From Diphasiastrum complanatum (lineage: Eukaryota; Streptophyta; Lycopodiopsida; Lycopodiales; Lycopodiaceae): a stretch of 64,000 nucleotides of DNA. This document shows, one piece after another, positions 1 through 41,823 of this stretch. The stretch's first letter is position 1, and every line of letters begins with the position of its first letter. Both the position numbers and the translations under genes were made by a program. The stretch covers positions 48,060,354 to 48,124,353 of the forward strand of contig CM055093.1 in the NCBI GenBank assembly GCA_029204225.1, read 5' to 3'. Under the pieces are notes generated by a model. It saw only the letters and a list, made by a program, of their open reading frames with translations. It was not told the origin of the DNA and ran no database searches.

Positions 1-1345
1 TCATGGATCTCGAGCTACTATGAGTGAGAGTGAGATTGATTCCACACTTAGTTTTTTTATGAGAGATTTGGAGCTTGCATGCTTCTACATTTTGATTATT
101 TTTTACATTCTCTCTCTACGTGAGCACTTGATGTAGCATTCTCTCTCTACCCGAGAGCAAGCCAATTTTACAATTAGTTTTTTCCATCCTTACCCAGGAA
201 ATGCATTTGACTCTTACTAACAAATGATGCAACATAGTTACATAGATCATTCTTGCATTGGAAACCTCCACCACAATTTGATACTCTTACAACTCTTAAA
301 AACCCTTAAAGTATTGTTGTCAAATTTCTTACCCAATCATGGCAATTATTAAGCCCTTTGCATATTCTCTATCAACAACACACCGTTAGGTGGAAACGCA
401 AACATTACATTGCTTGTCAAGAGTTCTTTGCCAAAGAGTGGAAACCAACATAAATCAATTTTTTTTTTAATGTGCTTCCGACAGGCAATGATTGAATCAG
501 GTCAATCTCTATGAAAGATGATTGCGATGATCTCAACCAAGTTGTCTTCCTCATCAGAAGCTTAGTTGGTGCAATCCACAATTGGATGTACGCCTTTGGC
601 AAAAGACATGTCCAAATCATATTAAACTAATCCAAATAAGCTTAAAAAATTATACTAAGGCTATCAACACTAATAATATGTTTTAGATGGATATTGTTAC
701 ATCACCCAAATGTATTTTGGCCCTTCAATAGAATAGTTTGAAAAAATAAAGCATAAGAGACAAATATAGATGTATGTGTGGTACAACTCATTTCATTGGA
801 AAATGCTCAAAATTACTATAGGCATGTATCCATTAAATGTCAATTTAATAGGAAGAACAAAAATTATCCAAGTCTTTTAACTACAAATTTTGATTAGCAT
901 TTAAGTCTTCAATGAGAAATGTATGCAGTGGCCCTGCATTTATATTGTATTCCAATATTGATTAACGAATACAATGACCCTAGTGTTTGGTCTAGTCCAA
1001 TCAAAGGCAATGGTTTGTAATTGTAGCATCTTAAAATAATGGCAAAGCCAATTATGTGTGAGAATCACACTTTAGACACTTCCAATTTTGGACCAAGATC
1101 TCATGTTTTTTAGTCCAAATGTCCAAATGTGACCACAAAAGAGAAAACAAAAAATAAAGACAAGCCAAATAAGGGTGTCCACACTAAAAGCATGCTCAAT
1201 CATTTGGATTGGACTCATGCCATATGTGGCTCAAGCGTTGCAGATTAAGACCTACACAATTGAGCATTCCAAATACTGGCCAAGACAAATTAGACCTTCC
1301 ATGGGCCATTGATGCTCTCTTCAAATTAATTTTCTTTTCTCTTTT
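1..1345. other. AT-rich flank, no gene seen
   Basis: AT-rich sequence with many stops in all frames. The longest open frames are under 85 codons and have no recognisable motif or codon bias. No LTR end, primer-binding site or RNA gene was recognised. Confidence 0.5.
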
Positions 1346-1479
1346 GGCCTTTTTTGGGCTCAAATGTTCTCTATGGACCTTGTGTAAGCCTTGATGCGAC
1401 TGAAGCTCGCACATGGGCCAAGCAAAAATACAGAGCATTATAAGTCATCATTAGAGAACATTTGAGCCCAAAAAAGGCC
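1346..1479. repeat. 28-bp perfect inverted repeat (foldback)
   Basis: Left arm 1346-1373 begins GGCCTTTTTTGGGCTCAAAT and right arm 1452-1479 is its exact reverse complement. A 78-bp loop separates them. I see no coding content. It may be a small foldback/MITE core or an inverted duplication; no target-site duplication was identified. Confidence 0.75.
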
Positions 1480-1683
1480 TTCTAAAAAATGCTATTTTTT
1501 TTTTATTCTCAAATTTTTTTTTACACATGGCCCAATCAAAACACTCAAATATGAAATTTACATAATGTAGCTCCAAAAATTTGTCATTTTACATCGGGGG
1601 CAGCTTGCAAATAATTTGTTTTGTCAATAAACGTGTAAATTTTTAACTATAGCTCCAATTGAGACGATTATATAGTGTCATTA

Positions 1684-1922
1684 GAAAGCCCTCGGCGAGA
1701 GCTTTACACCCTATATGACCTAGTTCTGAACTACGGTCTAAAAGTTATCAACGGTCAAGATTTTTGGTCAATTCTGATATCGCTTCAGCACAGTTGATTA
1801 GTGAGTCAAACAGATCAAACAAGCCTGAAACGAGATCACAGTTGACCAAAAATTTTGAATGTCCATAATTTTTTGACTATAGCTTAGAACTAGGTCATGT
1901 AGGATGTCATTTGAAAGCTCTT
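1684..1922. repeat. imperfect inverted repeat, about 80-bp arms
   Basis: The arm at about 1684-1770 (containing CCTATATGACCTAGTTCTGA) is the diverged reverse complement of about 1843-1922 (containing TTAGAACTAGGTCATGTAGG). Outer ends pair GAGAGCTTT with AAAGCTCT, and inner ends pair TTTTGGTCAA with TTGACCAAAA. The arms enclose about 70 bp. This is foldback-transposon-like, but the element ends are not defined. Confidence 0.6.
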
Positions 1923-4900
1923 ATCGAGGTCGTTTTAATGGCACCATAACCATTTCAATCTAAGCTTTTGTTACAAAGTACACCATTTTTTAGCAACCAC
2001 AATATTATATTATACATAGAATGTTTAACTATCAAACATGGGGCAAATAGAAGTACGGGCATGAAAAGGATTTATTTTTGTATTTTGTGTTGTCGGCATT
2101 TGCCATCTACGGGACAATCCTTATAGGGCCCCTTCCAAGCTCAAATTTTCTCTAATGCGTAAGCAACATAAGTGCCCTATTAACTGGAGATACAAGACAT
2201 GGATACATGCTTTGAAAATAAACATCAAACATCTTATTAAAAGATCGTATTTGCTACACTACATTTGGAGAAGAATAGTTTTTTTTTATGAAAAGCTATG
2301 AAAAAAAACAATGACGCAATAATAAAGAGGCCCAAGGTATCTCAACATTGTTACCGCCGCCACCTATCCAAGCATAACATACTACTAGAAGTCCTAAATT
2401 TATCAATTGATCCTCAGAGAAACAATCAAATGGAACGTAGGGCTTAGCTAATCCATGGTAAAGCTTGCATTGACAAGGTAAAAATAGTTCTCTTAGAATC
2501 TATCAATTGTTGAGAGTCAAGTGTAGTTTTCTAAACTATTCCAATAATCCTTAATCAAGATATAACCAACCAAAAAATTGATTGGTATTCTCAATCAGCA
2601 AACAACTGAAATTGATGTCTTATCCTCTAGAAAATGTCCCTCAAAACTAATCAAGATCGATACAAAGACAAAGGTAAGTGGCTACAACTGTGTAAATTTA
2701 CTTGCAATATTTGCTATCCCTTTATCATTATTCATGAATGGTAGTCTTGTGCAAACTCCATCGAGACCAACTACACTTTGAAAAATGTCTAACTACTTAC
2801 AAATTACACGCTATACATCACCATTGACTCTCCTTGAGAAAATTCACATCTTTTATACTATATTTTTCACTTTTTGGAAGACAAATTGCTACACATCATA
2901 TGGGTCATGTTACGTCCATGTCCGGTACATTCGGAAAAGTCCTTGAAGGATAGTCGATACTTTAGTGTATAAGTTTATTAGTTGCACCTTGACATTTTAA
3001 TCTAGGCCAGAGATTTGATTAATAACCCTGTGAGGGCCCATGCACTCCAATTTCGACATGTGGAGCAATGCATGGTGTTTAACAGATATATGTATGTAGA
3101 GGAGTATCAATAGTAGCTAGATTTGAGTTCATTGAAAGATTAAGATTTTGGAGGGAGTATTCCTAGGCTTTTGGAATCTATATATACCTAGAAAAACTTG
3201 TCCTACTCCACTTCCAATTTCTGGCAGTCAGTTGCCAAAATGCTCTTCTCCCTTGTATTCAATTACCATGGCTTAGAGGTGAAGTTCATTAAGGTTTGAT
3301 CTTAAGTTTCTCTTTGGTTGGATGGTTTGGCTCCAAAATTCTCCATTGGGTGTTTGCAACGAGATCTTAAGGATCTACATGTCACTCCTTGGCGGGAGTG
3401 AGTATACGGAGGATAAGTGTTGGTAGTCTGACTAATGGTTGCAAGTAGTGTGCTTTATGCTCAGACATCTTACTACTACTAAAGGAAGAAAACAAGAACT
3501 TGTAGAGGGAAGCTTAAAGCATACTTAAAAGAAAAATATTTCTATATGAGCAACATTGTGCTATATCAAAGTAATTTTATCTATGGCTGCTCCAACACCA
3601 ATCATTTCATCTAATAAGATACACTCAATTACTTCAAGAGGTCTTTCTCTTAGCATGCCAACAGCAACACTCCTCAATTGAGAGAATCAGATAAAGACAA
3701 ACTTGGTTATTTCCAAGTCCCTTCTCGTTTACCCACGACACAGTTAGTGATCATTGGTCATCGTCCACATCTTCCCCATCCAAACTAAGCCTTTCGCACT
3801 CTGCACACTCCCCTTTATCGAGACTCATTATACTCACTCAACTCCTTGCCCCTTGATGCTCCTTGGACATGCAAGCATTTCTTCTTGCTGAAATGAAAAG
3901 AGAATCAGAATTATGGTCTTCAATACATCAAGATCATACATGCAATGACATGCCTTTGTACTACATGGTCAACCATTGGAGATAGCTTCATATTATACCT
4001 ACTTAAGAGTACACCAATCCTATTTTCAACATGTGACAAACAACCACTAGCAGACTTGTGAACGATCAATCCTCCTTAGTTGAAATGAAGCGGCTTTGTT
4101 TCAAACACTTAGTTTCCCCCAACAGCCATGTAGAGAGCTTCTCACGTCTGCATGTTTCTATAGTAGATGCATGGTGTCACATTGCACTAGCTACTCATGT
4201 TTCTATAGTCTCACGCATGATATGTGAAAAGCCATTGGTTCCACACCAGATTCTCTTGGCCAAGCTTGCTATACCTCCCATACACATGGACACCGGAGGA
4301 GACATCATCTATCTTGGTAATCCCATTCCACGTGTCTACGAGACACAATTGGTACAATATAACTCCTTCAAGATCAACAAATCACAATTTGCTCCTTGTT
4401 TTCATATGAGACACAAGATGTTATGTCTTCAAAGTGATTTATGAAGCCACAATCTACTCCAAATCTCATTATGGCTTACATAACGAAAGATAAATAGCAG
4501 GCTCTGCTATTAACGTCTCATGGTCCCCAATGCTATGCTATAATATTGTCAAGCCATATCAAAAGTACCTGAGTGTGAAATTTCATTAAGAATGGTTAGA
4601 AAGATATTCACCTTCACAGGTTAAATCTCAGGGCAAGTGAACCACACTGCAGCTCAATTGAATTCTTTTCTTATCGTGTGAGGTCAGTCTACAATTACCT
4701 TCTTTCAAATGGATGTGGCAAGGAAGAACCTTCAAAAGTCAATTAGAGCTCAATCGGGTCGAGTCAGTGACAGGACACGTGAATCAGTTTGAAGAGGTTA
4801 AATGAGCTTAGTAAACTATTGCAGCAGAAGCCTTAAGAGATTGGATCTTTGATGCTTATGAAAGGTCGGCTTTCTCACCCTAAACCAATATTCAGTATGC

Positions 4901-5340
4901 AATCAGGGAAGTGGTAATGTAATAATTCAAGGATGTGCAACCAAAGCTCCAACTGAAGAACTGAAGACAACCTAGTCCGGCAATGTTTTGTGTAGCAGAC
5001 ACAGAAAAACCCTACAAATAAGTCACTTCTAACCCTTCTCCAACCACAGATCTACAAGTAGGGAATTGAAGATTACGGTGGCACCAATATGCTTAAAGAC
5101 AGAACAGACTAAACTGGAACAAAAATGCCGGTGACAAGTTTTGTAGAAGGTCGTAGGTGTAGAAGATTTTGATCTTATCAATAACACATCTTCTATATTT
5201 TCCATCAAGATGCATTTATTTTGAAAATCAAAGTACGGAGAAAAGTTGCTTGACTGTATTGCTGAAGCCTTTAATTACCTCTTGCTCAAATCTCCTAGAA
5301 GTTGGCATGAAGAAAGAAGACTTGAAATTTTCTCAGTTTA
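1923..5340. other. flank without recognised gene; weak LTR-like stretch
   Basis: No protein family recognised. Bases 2907-3468 start with TGTTACGTCC, contain a TATATATA box near 3180 and end CAGACA, so they could be an old solo LTR, but no second copy or target duplication supports it. A 128-codon plus-strand frame at 4058-4444 has no recognisable motif and is not called. Confidence 0.3.
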
Positions 5341-5490
5341 TATATGCTTTAGTAGTGCCACCGGCATCATCGCATGTTATGATAAGGCTTCATCTCTTGT
5401 GATGCTTCAATAGAATCAATACATATGCTTTAGTAGTGTCGCTGGCATCATCACATGTTGAAGAAGGCTTCCCTTGTGATGCTTCGATAC
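5341..5490 (+). repeat. two-copy tandem duplication, period about 80 bp
   Basis: The segment starting ATATGCTTTAGTAGTG at about 5341 recurs at about 5422. Both copies go on to a GGCATCATC..CATGTT block and a CTTGTGATGCTTC block, with scattered substitutions and a short deletion in copy two. It lies in the region just past the 3' end of the STAR gene. Confidence 0.65.
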
Positions 5491-6233
5491 ACTCTTTGAA
5501 AGTAGCTGATGCTTGTTACAAAACAAAGGGACCTTTTCTCACAATGAAAATCATATGCCCTTCCAATAATGCAGAAATTAACCTCAACCACAAGACTTCT
5601 GATTGCAATATCATACAGGCATACTGTTTGATGTTCACAGACACCGTTAAGAAACAACGAGAGAACCATATTGAAAGTCAATAAGTCAATGACAAACAAA
5701 ATAATTTGTGATATCGTACAAAAGCATAATGTTGTTTGCATGTCTGGCGCTCTGGGTACAGAACTATCCAACTTATTGTGCACTTTGCGTCTATATGAAA
5801 TCGAGCACAGGAGGACCTTAAAATTTCAAAGATAACAAGCTCCAAGGCTATACATATCATTCACTGCCTCTAATCCCGTCGTAGTTCTATAGTCAGGATA
5901 GGGACTGACTGTAACGAACAAATTTGAGCCCTTTGTGAGACAGATAAGTGTGCAGGTAATCCCAAATAAATTTTTATCTGAGACTCCCTAGTTAAGACAA
6001 TGTCAAAACCATCAGAAGTTACTGCCATAGCATTGTGCCTGTCTTTTAACTGATATACAAGCTCTTAGTTAATGAATGCCTGTTTATGATGCTATACTGA
6101 CTGCACCTTGTACTTATGATGTGCTGCTGAAAACCGTTCTCCAGCAACATGATCAACCCTGTGGATCTTCAAAATATGCAGTGGGAAGAGAGTACATTTG
6201 GGAACTGCCCATGTCAGCTAAACAATCAGTAGA
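5491..6233 (-). other. 3' UTR and downstream flank of the STAR/KH gene
   Basis: On the minus strand this follows the TAG stop of the KH-domain gene and should hold its 3' UTR. No canonical AATAAA was found close to the stop; plants often use variant signals. The plus-strand frame crossing 6076-6420 is an antisense shadow of the last exon. Confidence 0.4.
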
Positions 6234-34989
<28,756 letters not shown>

Positions 34990-35072
34990 GGCTGCTGCTT
35001 TGCTAGGCGCCAGCCACGCCCCCTCCTCTGTCTCTGCTCCTTCGCCCTTAAACCCTCTCTCTCTCTTTTCAT

Positions 35073-35828
35073 CGCCAGCCCTTTGCCAGCAGTTCCTTGC
35101 TGAAAAATGCGTTGAGTGAGTGTGAAACGAGAATTTTCCAGCTCTCCAGCTTTTAAGTAATAATACAGGTGCCTTTGAAAACGACCATGTGCAACTACAA
35201 ACAAGGGACACGCTAGCAAGCACAAGGGCCCCCTACCCTTGTGATTTGCTAATTAAGAAGTTGATAGGGAATTTCACATATGCACATTACAAAAACACTT
35301 AGCTATTGAGCGTTGAAGCAGTCATCTCTTCCCAGAGGGGTAAAGCGAAGTAAAGTATGGTAAGGACTCTATGCACACCACACAGGGAGGTGGTCCACAC
35401 GTAGCTAAAAAGCATTTATAAAGTGTAGAGCAAAGTGTAAATATGTAGTTGCCGAAAGAGAATTCATTGAACCATCAAAATCGTGTCGATTATGCGCTGC
35501 CCATATCTTCCATAGAACAGAAAGCTTGCACACACATGAAAAAGCTAGAGAAGAAAGATTTGTAACGTGTGAGTTGCCAAGAAGAATTGGAAAAACATCA
35601 TGAGGTGAAGGGGGCCCCAGTGGCTAAACAAATGCATGGGATTAAAGGAAGAAGTGTAAAGAAAACAAGTGTTTCACGGTTTCCGCCTTCAATTGGCAAA
35701 CAGGACAAGAACGATCACTCAAAAAAGGTCACTTGGTGAGAGGGTACCTAAGCTCACCCACTAGAACAGAACAGGTCGTGGAGCACATGTTTCCAACTTG
35801 CTAGATACGTGGGAGGTCATTGGAGAGG
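35073..35828 (-). promoter_or_regulatory. presumed 5' UTR and promoter region of the STAR gene
   Basis: On the minus strand this precedes exon 1. The part nearest the gene (35073-35225) is open in frame with the main ATG, with another in-frame ATG at 35223. No clear TATA box was found. Farther out no feature was recognised up to the LTR element at 35834. Confidence 0.4.
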
Positions 35829-35833
35829 TGTAG

Positions 35834-36324
35834 TGTAAATACCACTAGAGACAACCCCTAAGATGAGGATAGGAAAACACAAGAGAGACAATGGAGCAAA
35901 GCCGCCCAACCAATCCTAGATCCCTCCTGGAGAATCCTACTGGATCTAGCCCCCAAACCATCTCATGTGATAACAAGAGGAGAAGAGCTCAACAGGTAAC
36001 TTAGACCAAAGTCATCAACGGGATATTCTCTACCTCAATATATAGAGAGTAGGATCTTGTGCATGAACCCATGCAATCCCCATGCAGGTCAACTATAAAT
36101 ATGTCACAACTCTTTATTCATTCCTCCTGCCTATAACCGTCACATGTACATGCACTACTCCATATGTCTCAATTAGAGTGTTTGGGTCCTCTCAAGGTCA
36201 TTAGTCACCAACAGGCCTCAACGTGGAATAAAATCTCGGCGTGACCAATAATCTCGAACACTGGAGGGCTGGTCTACCATATTAGGACTATTCCATGTCC
36301 TTAGAGCGGAATATGACTGTAACA
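35834..36324 (-). repeat. 491-bp 3' LTR of a non-autonomous element
   Basis: On the minus strand it starts TGTTACAGTC and ends GGTATTTACA, obeying TG..CA. It is preceded by the purine-rich GAGGACAGAA, a likely polypurine tract. It matches the LTR at 48629-49108 along its length. Confidence 0.8.
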
Positions 36325-38022
36325 TTCTGTCCTCAAAACGGGAAAAAAAAAACATGAAACTATTCCTTAAGCTTTCAAATCTTACTCATGAATCATTATT
36401 CTTAGCCTAATCTTTCCATTTAAATAAGTACTCAGAGATGCAACAATTTTTAAATTGCTTGCCTCTTCTCATGAACTACTAACTCAAATTTCCAAAGATA
36501 CACTAAGCTATAAATCTTCCAAATGGGTTGATCTACTCCAAAACAAAAGTCATGTAATCTTAATTACATGAACCACTGGGTGAATCAACTTCTCTATTTC
36601 AGAGATCAAATCCAAAAGCTAAAGAAATTCCATTAGAATCATAGTCTAAAATCTGTCCACAAATTCTTGCTAATAATAATGCTTCTTGTTACAAATATTC
36701 TTAGAATATCCAAATATTCTAAAATACCCCAATTCAGTCATCTAAAATCCCTAGAAGATCCATCAAGTCTCAGACAGTTATAACTCAATCCAGAGTACTA
36801 CAGTTACTCTAATGAGTTAATAGCCCCATTTCTAACACAACATGCAAGAAATCAACAACTATCTGTATCTTAATAGATTTATTTGTCTACTATAAATCTG
36901 GAGATATAGACTGAACTTTGCACACAAGCACTTGTAGATTACAATCTGTAAGATAAGCAAATTCCTCATAAGTAACCAATTACTTAATGAAAATGGCTGT
37001 GAGATCCAGACAGTCTCAAGTATATGTTGGAATAAAGAAATTTAGAGTTCAAATAATAGATCTAAATCCTCGACTCTCCCAATTGATCAAGAATTACTCA
37101 TTATCTTAAGAATTCTTACATTTTCTTATAATCTTCAAATGACCTTTAAGTATCAATTTATGATCCGTCAATCATAAAGATTTAGAATCTTATGATCCGT
37201 CAATCATAATTTACAAAATTCAAAAACCATACTTAATAATTGAAATATACTGGAGTATATGTACAACATACAATTCAGGAAATATAAGAATCATTCTGAA
37301 ATCTTTTTCTCAATGAAAAATATTGGATTCCAAGAATATTTTTCCCATCCGATTCTTAACCAGATTATGAGTTCCAAATTCTACAATCAACCAAGTAATT
37401 AAAGATCATTACCACATTCGTCTTTAAAAACATAAACTTTGTACAATCCCCTAGAACAACATCTAGAGATTACAAAGTTCTGCTGAATTCCAAAATTCAG
37501 TTTACCATTCTTGGAACCATTAGGATCTGGTGTCCAATTGAGCTCTCAGGGGATGCTATCACTAATGAATCAAGACTATTTCTCAACTGAGAAATACTCA
37601 CCCAAGAATTCTGTATATCCTATGCACACAACTTCCTGGTGAATCCATATGACTCAAAAATTATGTGTCTTACAAGCAATACACACAAAACAAACAGTTT
37701 CCGGTGAATTCTCTTCACACTGTCCGTTTTACCAATTAACTTCCACAAGAGTAAATCAACTACTCAAGTTAATTGCTCATGATTTAGAAATCTTAAATGT
37801 CTAGGTGCATATCTTAATTGTATTGTACAATACCACATTTTCACTTTTAAGTTAACCTATAGATCTATCAGAACAGATCTGTTAACTCTACAAGTAATTA
37901 TCAAGTAACCAGATAACCTTAGTAACCAGGAATACATAGTAGATCCAAACAAGATTAATCATGCACATATGAGAATAATCTCACTATGACCCAGTACATA
38001 AACACATATGTCCCCTAGGATT

Positions 38023-38246
38023 GTTGGGCAGTTTTGCTCCATTGTCTCTCTAATGTTTTCCTATCCTCATCTTAGGGATTGTCTCTAGTGGTCTTTACAT
38101 TGAATTAGAGTGTCTGGGTCCTCTTAAGGTCATTACCACCAACAGGCCTCGACGTGGAATAAAATCTAGGCGTGATCAATAATCTCGAACACTGGAGGGC
38201 CGTTCTACCATATTAGGACTATTCCACGCAGACTATGGCCATAACA
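38023..38246 (-). repeat. rearranged 5' LTR with inverted end segment
   Basis: 38100-38246 matches 36172-36324 directly (TGTTATGGCCATAG... on the minus strand). 38023-38099 is the reverse complement of 35834-35910 (CCTATCCTCATCTTAGGGAT). The LTR middle is missing, so this copy was deleted and partly inverted. Confidence 0.75.
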
Positions 38247-38251
38247 TGTAG

Positions 38252-40011
38252 GCTGAGGGAGAAACAGGAAGCAAGTTCTACAAGACAGTGGTCATTATCG
38301 AAAGGTAGGGGGGGAGGGGGTCACAGTGGCAGAGGACATGAAGGAAAGGAGGAAATGCCAATGTTGAGAAGGCAAGAAAGGAGAGGAGAGCTCGTAGTTG
38401 GCTACTGCATGCCCCAAGTGCTTGTACCTATAACAAGAGTCTGCCATGCCTTTAAAGATAGTCTGCTACAAATAGGTTCTTCTTAAATAATAAAAATTGA
38501 GCCGCTCTACTAGGAGGTTAACCAATTTTCAGAGGACATAGCCACGCACATACGGAGAAGGGTTGTGAATCTACATGGCTGAACCAAGAGGACTTTACTG
38601 AGGGTGTCTAGATTGATGCCTACGGTAGGCATGAGCTTGAGCAGGAAGAAGGGAGAAGTTGTTAATGTACCACAAGATATAAATAGGATTTTGTTGAAAG
38701 AAGTACGTGCCATTGACTAGCACAAAATTGACCCTTTGTGGGTTGCTAAGCTTGAAGAGAACGAAATCCCTTTTCCAAGGCTCAAGAATCTTGTACAGGC
38801 GCATTAATCCTACTACTCATTAAACCTCTTTACCCCATCAGTGAAAGGGGGTTTGCTCGTAAAATAAGCTACTATAGAAGTATTGGTGAGAAAAGAGAAA
38901 CAATTACGAAATTGCAAGGAGTGAAGTTGAAAAGAGTGCACCTTCAGATCATTTGATTTAGGACAAAAAACATGTCTCTAAGCAAATCAACCATGCTCAA
39001 AGCTTTCATCAGCAAAGGTACCATTAGGTAGCATGTGTTTTGATCCTAGTTGGCTTTACAAATAAGTAGCTTGAAAGCCTTCTAGAGGCAAATGTGGTGG
39101 AGCAATTGGCTACGGAGCTCCTATGGAAGTTTACACGTAGAAAGGCCATGTAATTTCCTTCTTAGCTTTCCTATTGCTAAACTAGATCGCTTTTTCTAAG
39201 GAGGGCGTGGGGGTACTAGTTTGGGGAGGTGCACTATAGAAAATATTGAGAGCATAGCTTTGTGAAGAATTGCTTCTACCTACAAATCTTGGAAGCTGAA
39301 ACAAGTGGCGGGATGCTGGAAGCCACCTCTTGAGATCCCATGTTAGTAGACATGTGGGCTTGCAACTAGTGGGCTTGGCTGGAGTGAGGCGTAGGGATTG
39401 GCCATATGAGGCATATAGCAAAGGAGTCAACAAAGGTGACAGAGCACAACCCACCACTGTGGCAGGTGGAGTAGCATCAACAAACAAGAGAGAGAATAGT
39501 TAGAGTAGGAGGGTAAAATGGAGGAGAGCACAGGATAGGGAAAGGAGAAGGAGGAGACATCAAGGTGCTAGAGCAAAAGTTTGTTCCCACAAAACCCAAA
39601 AAGCTTATTGTCAAGACGATCTGATGCTTATAAGTGGAATAGGATGTAATGACTTATTGGAATGCTTATAAGTGGAATAGGATGTAATGACTTATTGATG
39701 CTGTCATGTACCGTTTGATAAGTAATGAGATTATGGTTTGTAATTTAATCAGATCATTGTTCATATTAATACAGGGTTACATACATTCTACCTTTGTTGA
39801 TGATAGAGCAATGGAAGTTTGCTTATGATTGTTCCAAGAGATTGGACTATTGTTGTGAGCACGAAGGTAAATCCAAATGTGGATTTACAAGTGTCAATAT
39901 CTCCTACCTAGCTTGCATTTTGTGTATCTGCTTAATATGTGAAATTGATCTACATTGACTCCTCTATAACAAATGCATAGATCTATGGTTGTTTGAACAT
40001 ATTTCATGACT
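38252..40011. other. intergenic, no gene recognised
   Basis: Short frames only; none with a motif. Contains the 36-bp tandem duplication at 39624. Confidence 0.4.
39624..39697 (+). repeat. perfect 36-bp tandem duplication
   Basis: ATGCTTATAAGTGGAATAGG and the 16 bases after it occur identically at 39624-39659 and 39662-39697, two bases apart. A very recent duplication. Confidence 0.95.
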
Positions 40012-40960
40012 CTAGTAAAAACTTTCCAAATGGATCAGCAGGCCAAGGTTAGTCATAAACTGTTTAAAAATTCTAGCAACAAATGTGACGTCTAGTTTGG
40101 TACAGACCATCACATACATGAGAGATCTGATAATTAAATGATATGGATAATCTTTCATATATTCCTTCTCCTCTGTTGATTGAGGACACTCCTCACTCAT
40201 TGAATAACTTTAAACTTGGATCCATTGGTGAGTAGAAAAGCTTACAATTCATTATATTATTTTTAGTATGCATATTAAAAATATATCTCTATTGATTGAT
40301 ATATAGCAGTCTCTTCTCTTTGTCTTTGTGAATCTAGAGCTCAAGACAACAACAAGCCTCACCAAGGTCTAGCATGTCAAACTTTGAAAACAACATCTTC
40401 TTGGCGTCCTTTATAAAATAGATATTATCATCGAATAGTAATGTATCATCAACATATATTGTGACTATCGTAAAGGATTATTGCATGGTCTTGAAATAGA
40501 CATTTGAATATGTAGATTTTGGTTTGAATCCATGTTGAATGAGAAAGTAATTTATCCTTTGAAACCATTCCCAAGCAGATTGCTTCCAACAGTAAAGTGC
40601 TTTATGGAGTTTTCATACATGATCTTATCTGCCATTGATTACATAACCTTCTGGTTGCATCATATATATATCTTTTTCAATAACTCCATCGAGATAAATT
40701 GTCTATACATTTAACTGATTTACTTCAATATTGCCTACAATAGAATAAGATAGTGACAATCTGATCGAAGAATGCTTAACTACAAGACTAAAAATATCAA
40801 AATAATCATCATTGGAAGTTTGAGAGAAAGCCACCATGAGTTTTCCTTCGATCTATGCTTTCATCTACTTTGTACTTTATTTTGAAAATCCATTTACAAT
40901 CAACCATATTGTTGTTTGTAGGCAATTCGACAATAGACCATGTCTTCTTCTTGATCACAA
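40012..40960 (-). pseudogene. copia-A reverse transcriptase and RNase H remnant
   Basis: Minus-strand pieces across several stops: VKHSSIRL-like segment and DGVIEKDIY near 40700-40900, NVYFKTMQ then TIVTIYVDDTLLFDDN with the catalytic YVDD near 40430-40480, then RSLMYVMVCTKLDVTFVARI (40012-40200), the start of the RNase H region. Many in-frame stops show old decay. Confidence 0.75.
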
Positions 40961-41401
40961 TATTCTTTGTTGATTACTTCCTTCTAGAAATCCGAGTTAG
41001 GATGTGTGAGTGTTTCATCAACAATAGTTAGTTCTTGAATAAGATAACAAACAAACTCATCAGTATACCTAACAGGTTGTGTACAAATCTTCATTGATTC
41101 TCTAGGAAGCAACGGAGGCTATATTTCATGATCTTGTTGTTGTTGTTGATTAGCAATGTCTTTCTCTAAGTCACTATCTATAAGTTGTTCATTTCTTGAA
41201 GTATTCAAATCTAAAATTCAAATTTCTAGTGTGTCAACAACAAAAGTAATTTGTGATTCTCCTTGATTGAATTATACTCTTGCCTTTTAGGTCAATAAAT
41301 TGATAATTGATATTAAATACTAGAACCATACAACTTATAAGCTCTATCTGATAAAGTATAGTCAATAAATTTGATTTAATATTATTGGAGTCTGGCTTTT
41401 T

Positions 41402-41599
41402 CTAGATCTCCTTCAAGATTTGTGCATAGGTAGTACATTCATAAACTTTGAAGTTCTTCAATGATGGATTGGAGCCTATCCAAACTTCATAAAGTGTTTG
41501 TCTTGAGAGGCATTTAGTCAAACATCTATTTTGAATACCAGTTGTTGTGGATATAGCTTCGGCCCAAAAACATTTGGCAAGTGATGATAGAGCAAGCAT
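41402..41599 (-). pseudogene. copia-A integrase C-terminal segment
   Basis: Reads LAKCFWAEAISTTTGIQNRC and TLYEVWIGSNPSLKNFKVYE, the conserved region after the catalytic core in copia polyproteins. Confidence 0.8.
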
Positions 41600-41823
41600 G
41601 CACCTTGCATATTCAACTAAGGCTCAATTCTTTCTCTCATCAAGTCCATTGGAACTAGGGAGAATAAGGAGTGATACCACATATATTAGAATGAACAACA
41701 TCTAACAAATCTGTAGCTATATTCTCATTATTTAATCTAAATGGTATCCTAGTCGTTACATATGATACAACTTTGATAGACTAGTAAATCAACTTTCTCA
41801 TATGAATAGTCAAAATCTAAAGT

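Larger units (their letters stand above)
35834..38246 (-). mobile_element. non-autonomous LTR retrotransposon with target duplication TGTAG
   Basis: Flanked by perfect 5-bp duplications TGTAG at 35829-35833 and 38247-38251. The left LTR is complete; the right LTR keeps its first 147 bp (38246-38100), and its end is present as an inverted 77-bp copy (38023-38099). The 1.7-kb interior (36325-38022) has no coding frame, so it needs another element's proteins. Minus orientation is inferred from the polypurine tract and the related 48.6-kb copy. Confidence 0.75.

Noticed and set aside
4058-4444. 128-codon plus-strand ORF
   Set aside because: No recognisable domain, codon pattern or splice context; length is expected by chance in this much DNA.
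34990-35223. Longer N-terminus for the STAR protein from the in-frame ATG at 35223
   Set aside because: The extension has no family counterpart and composition like a 5' UTR; the MSG start matches homologs.
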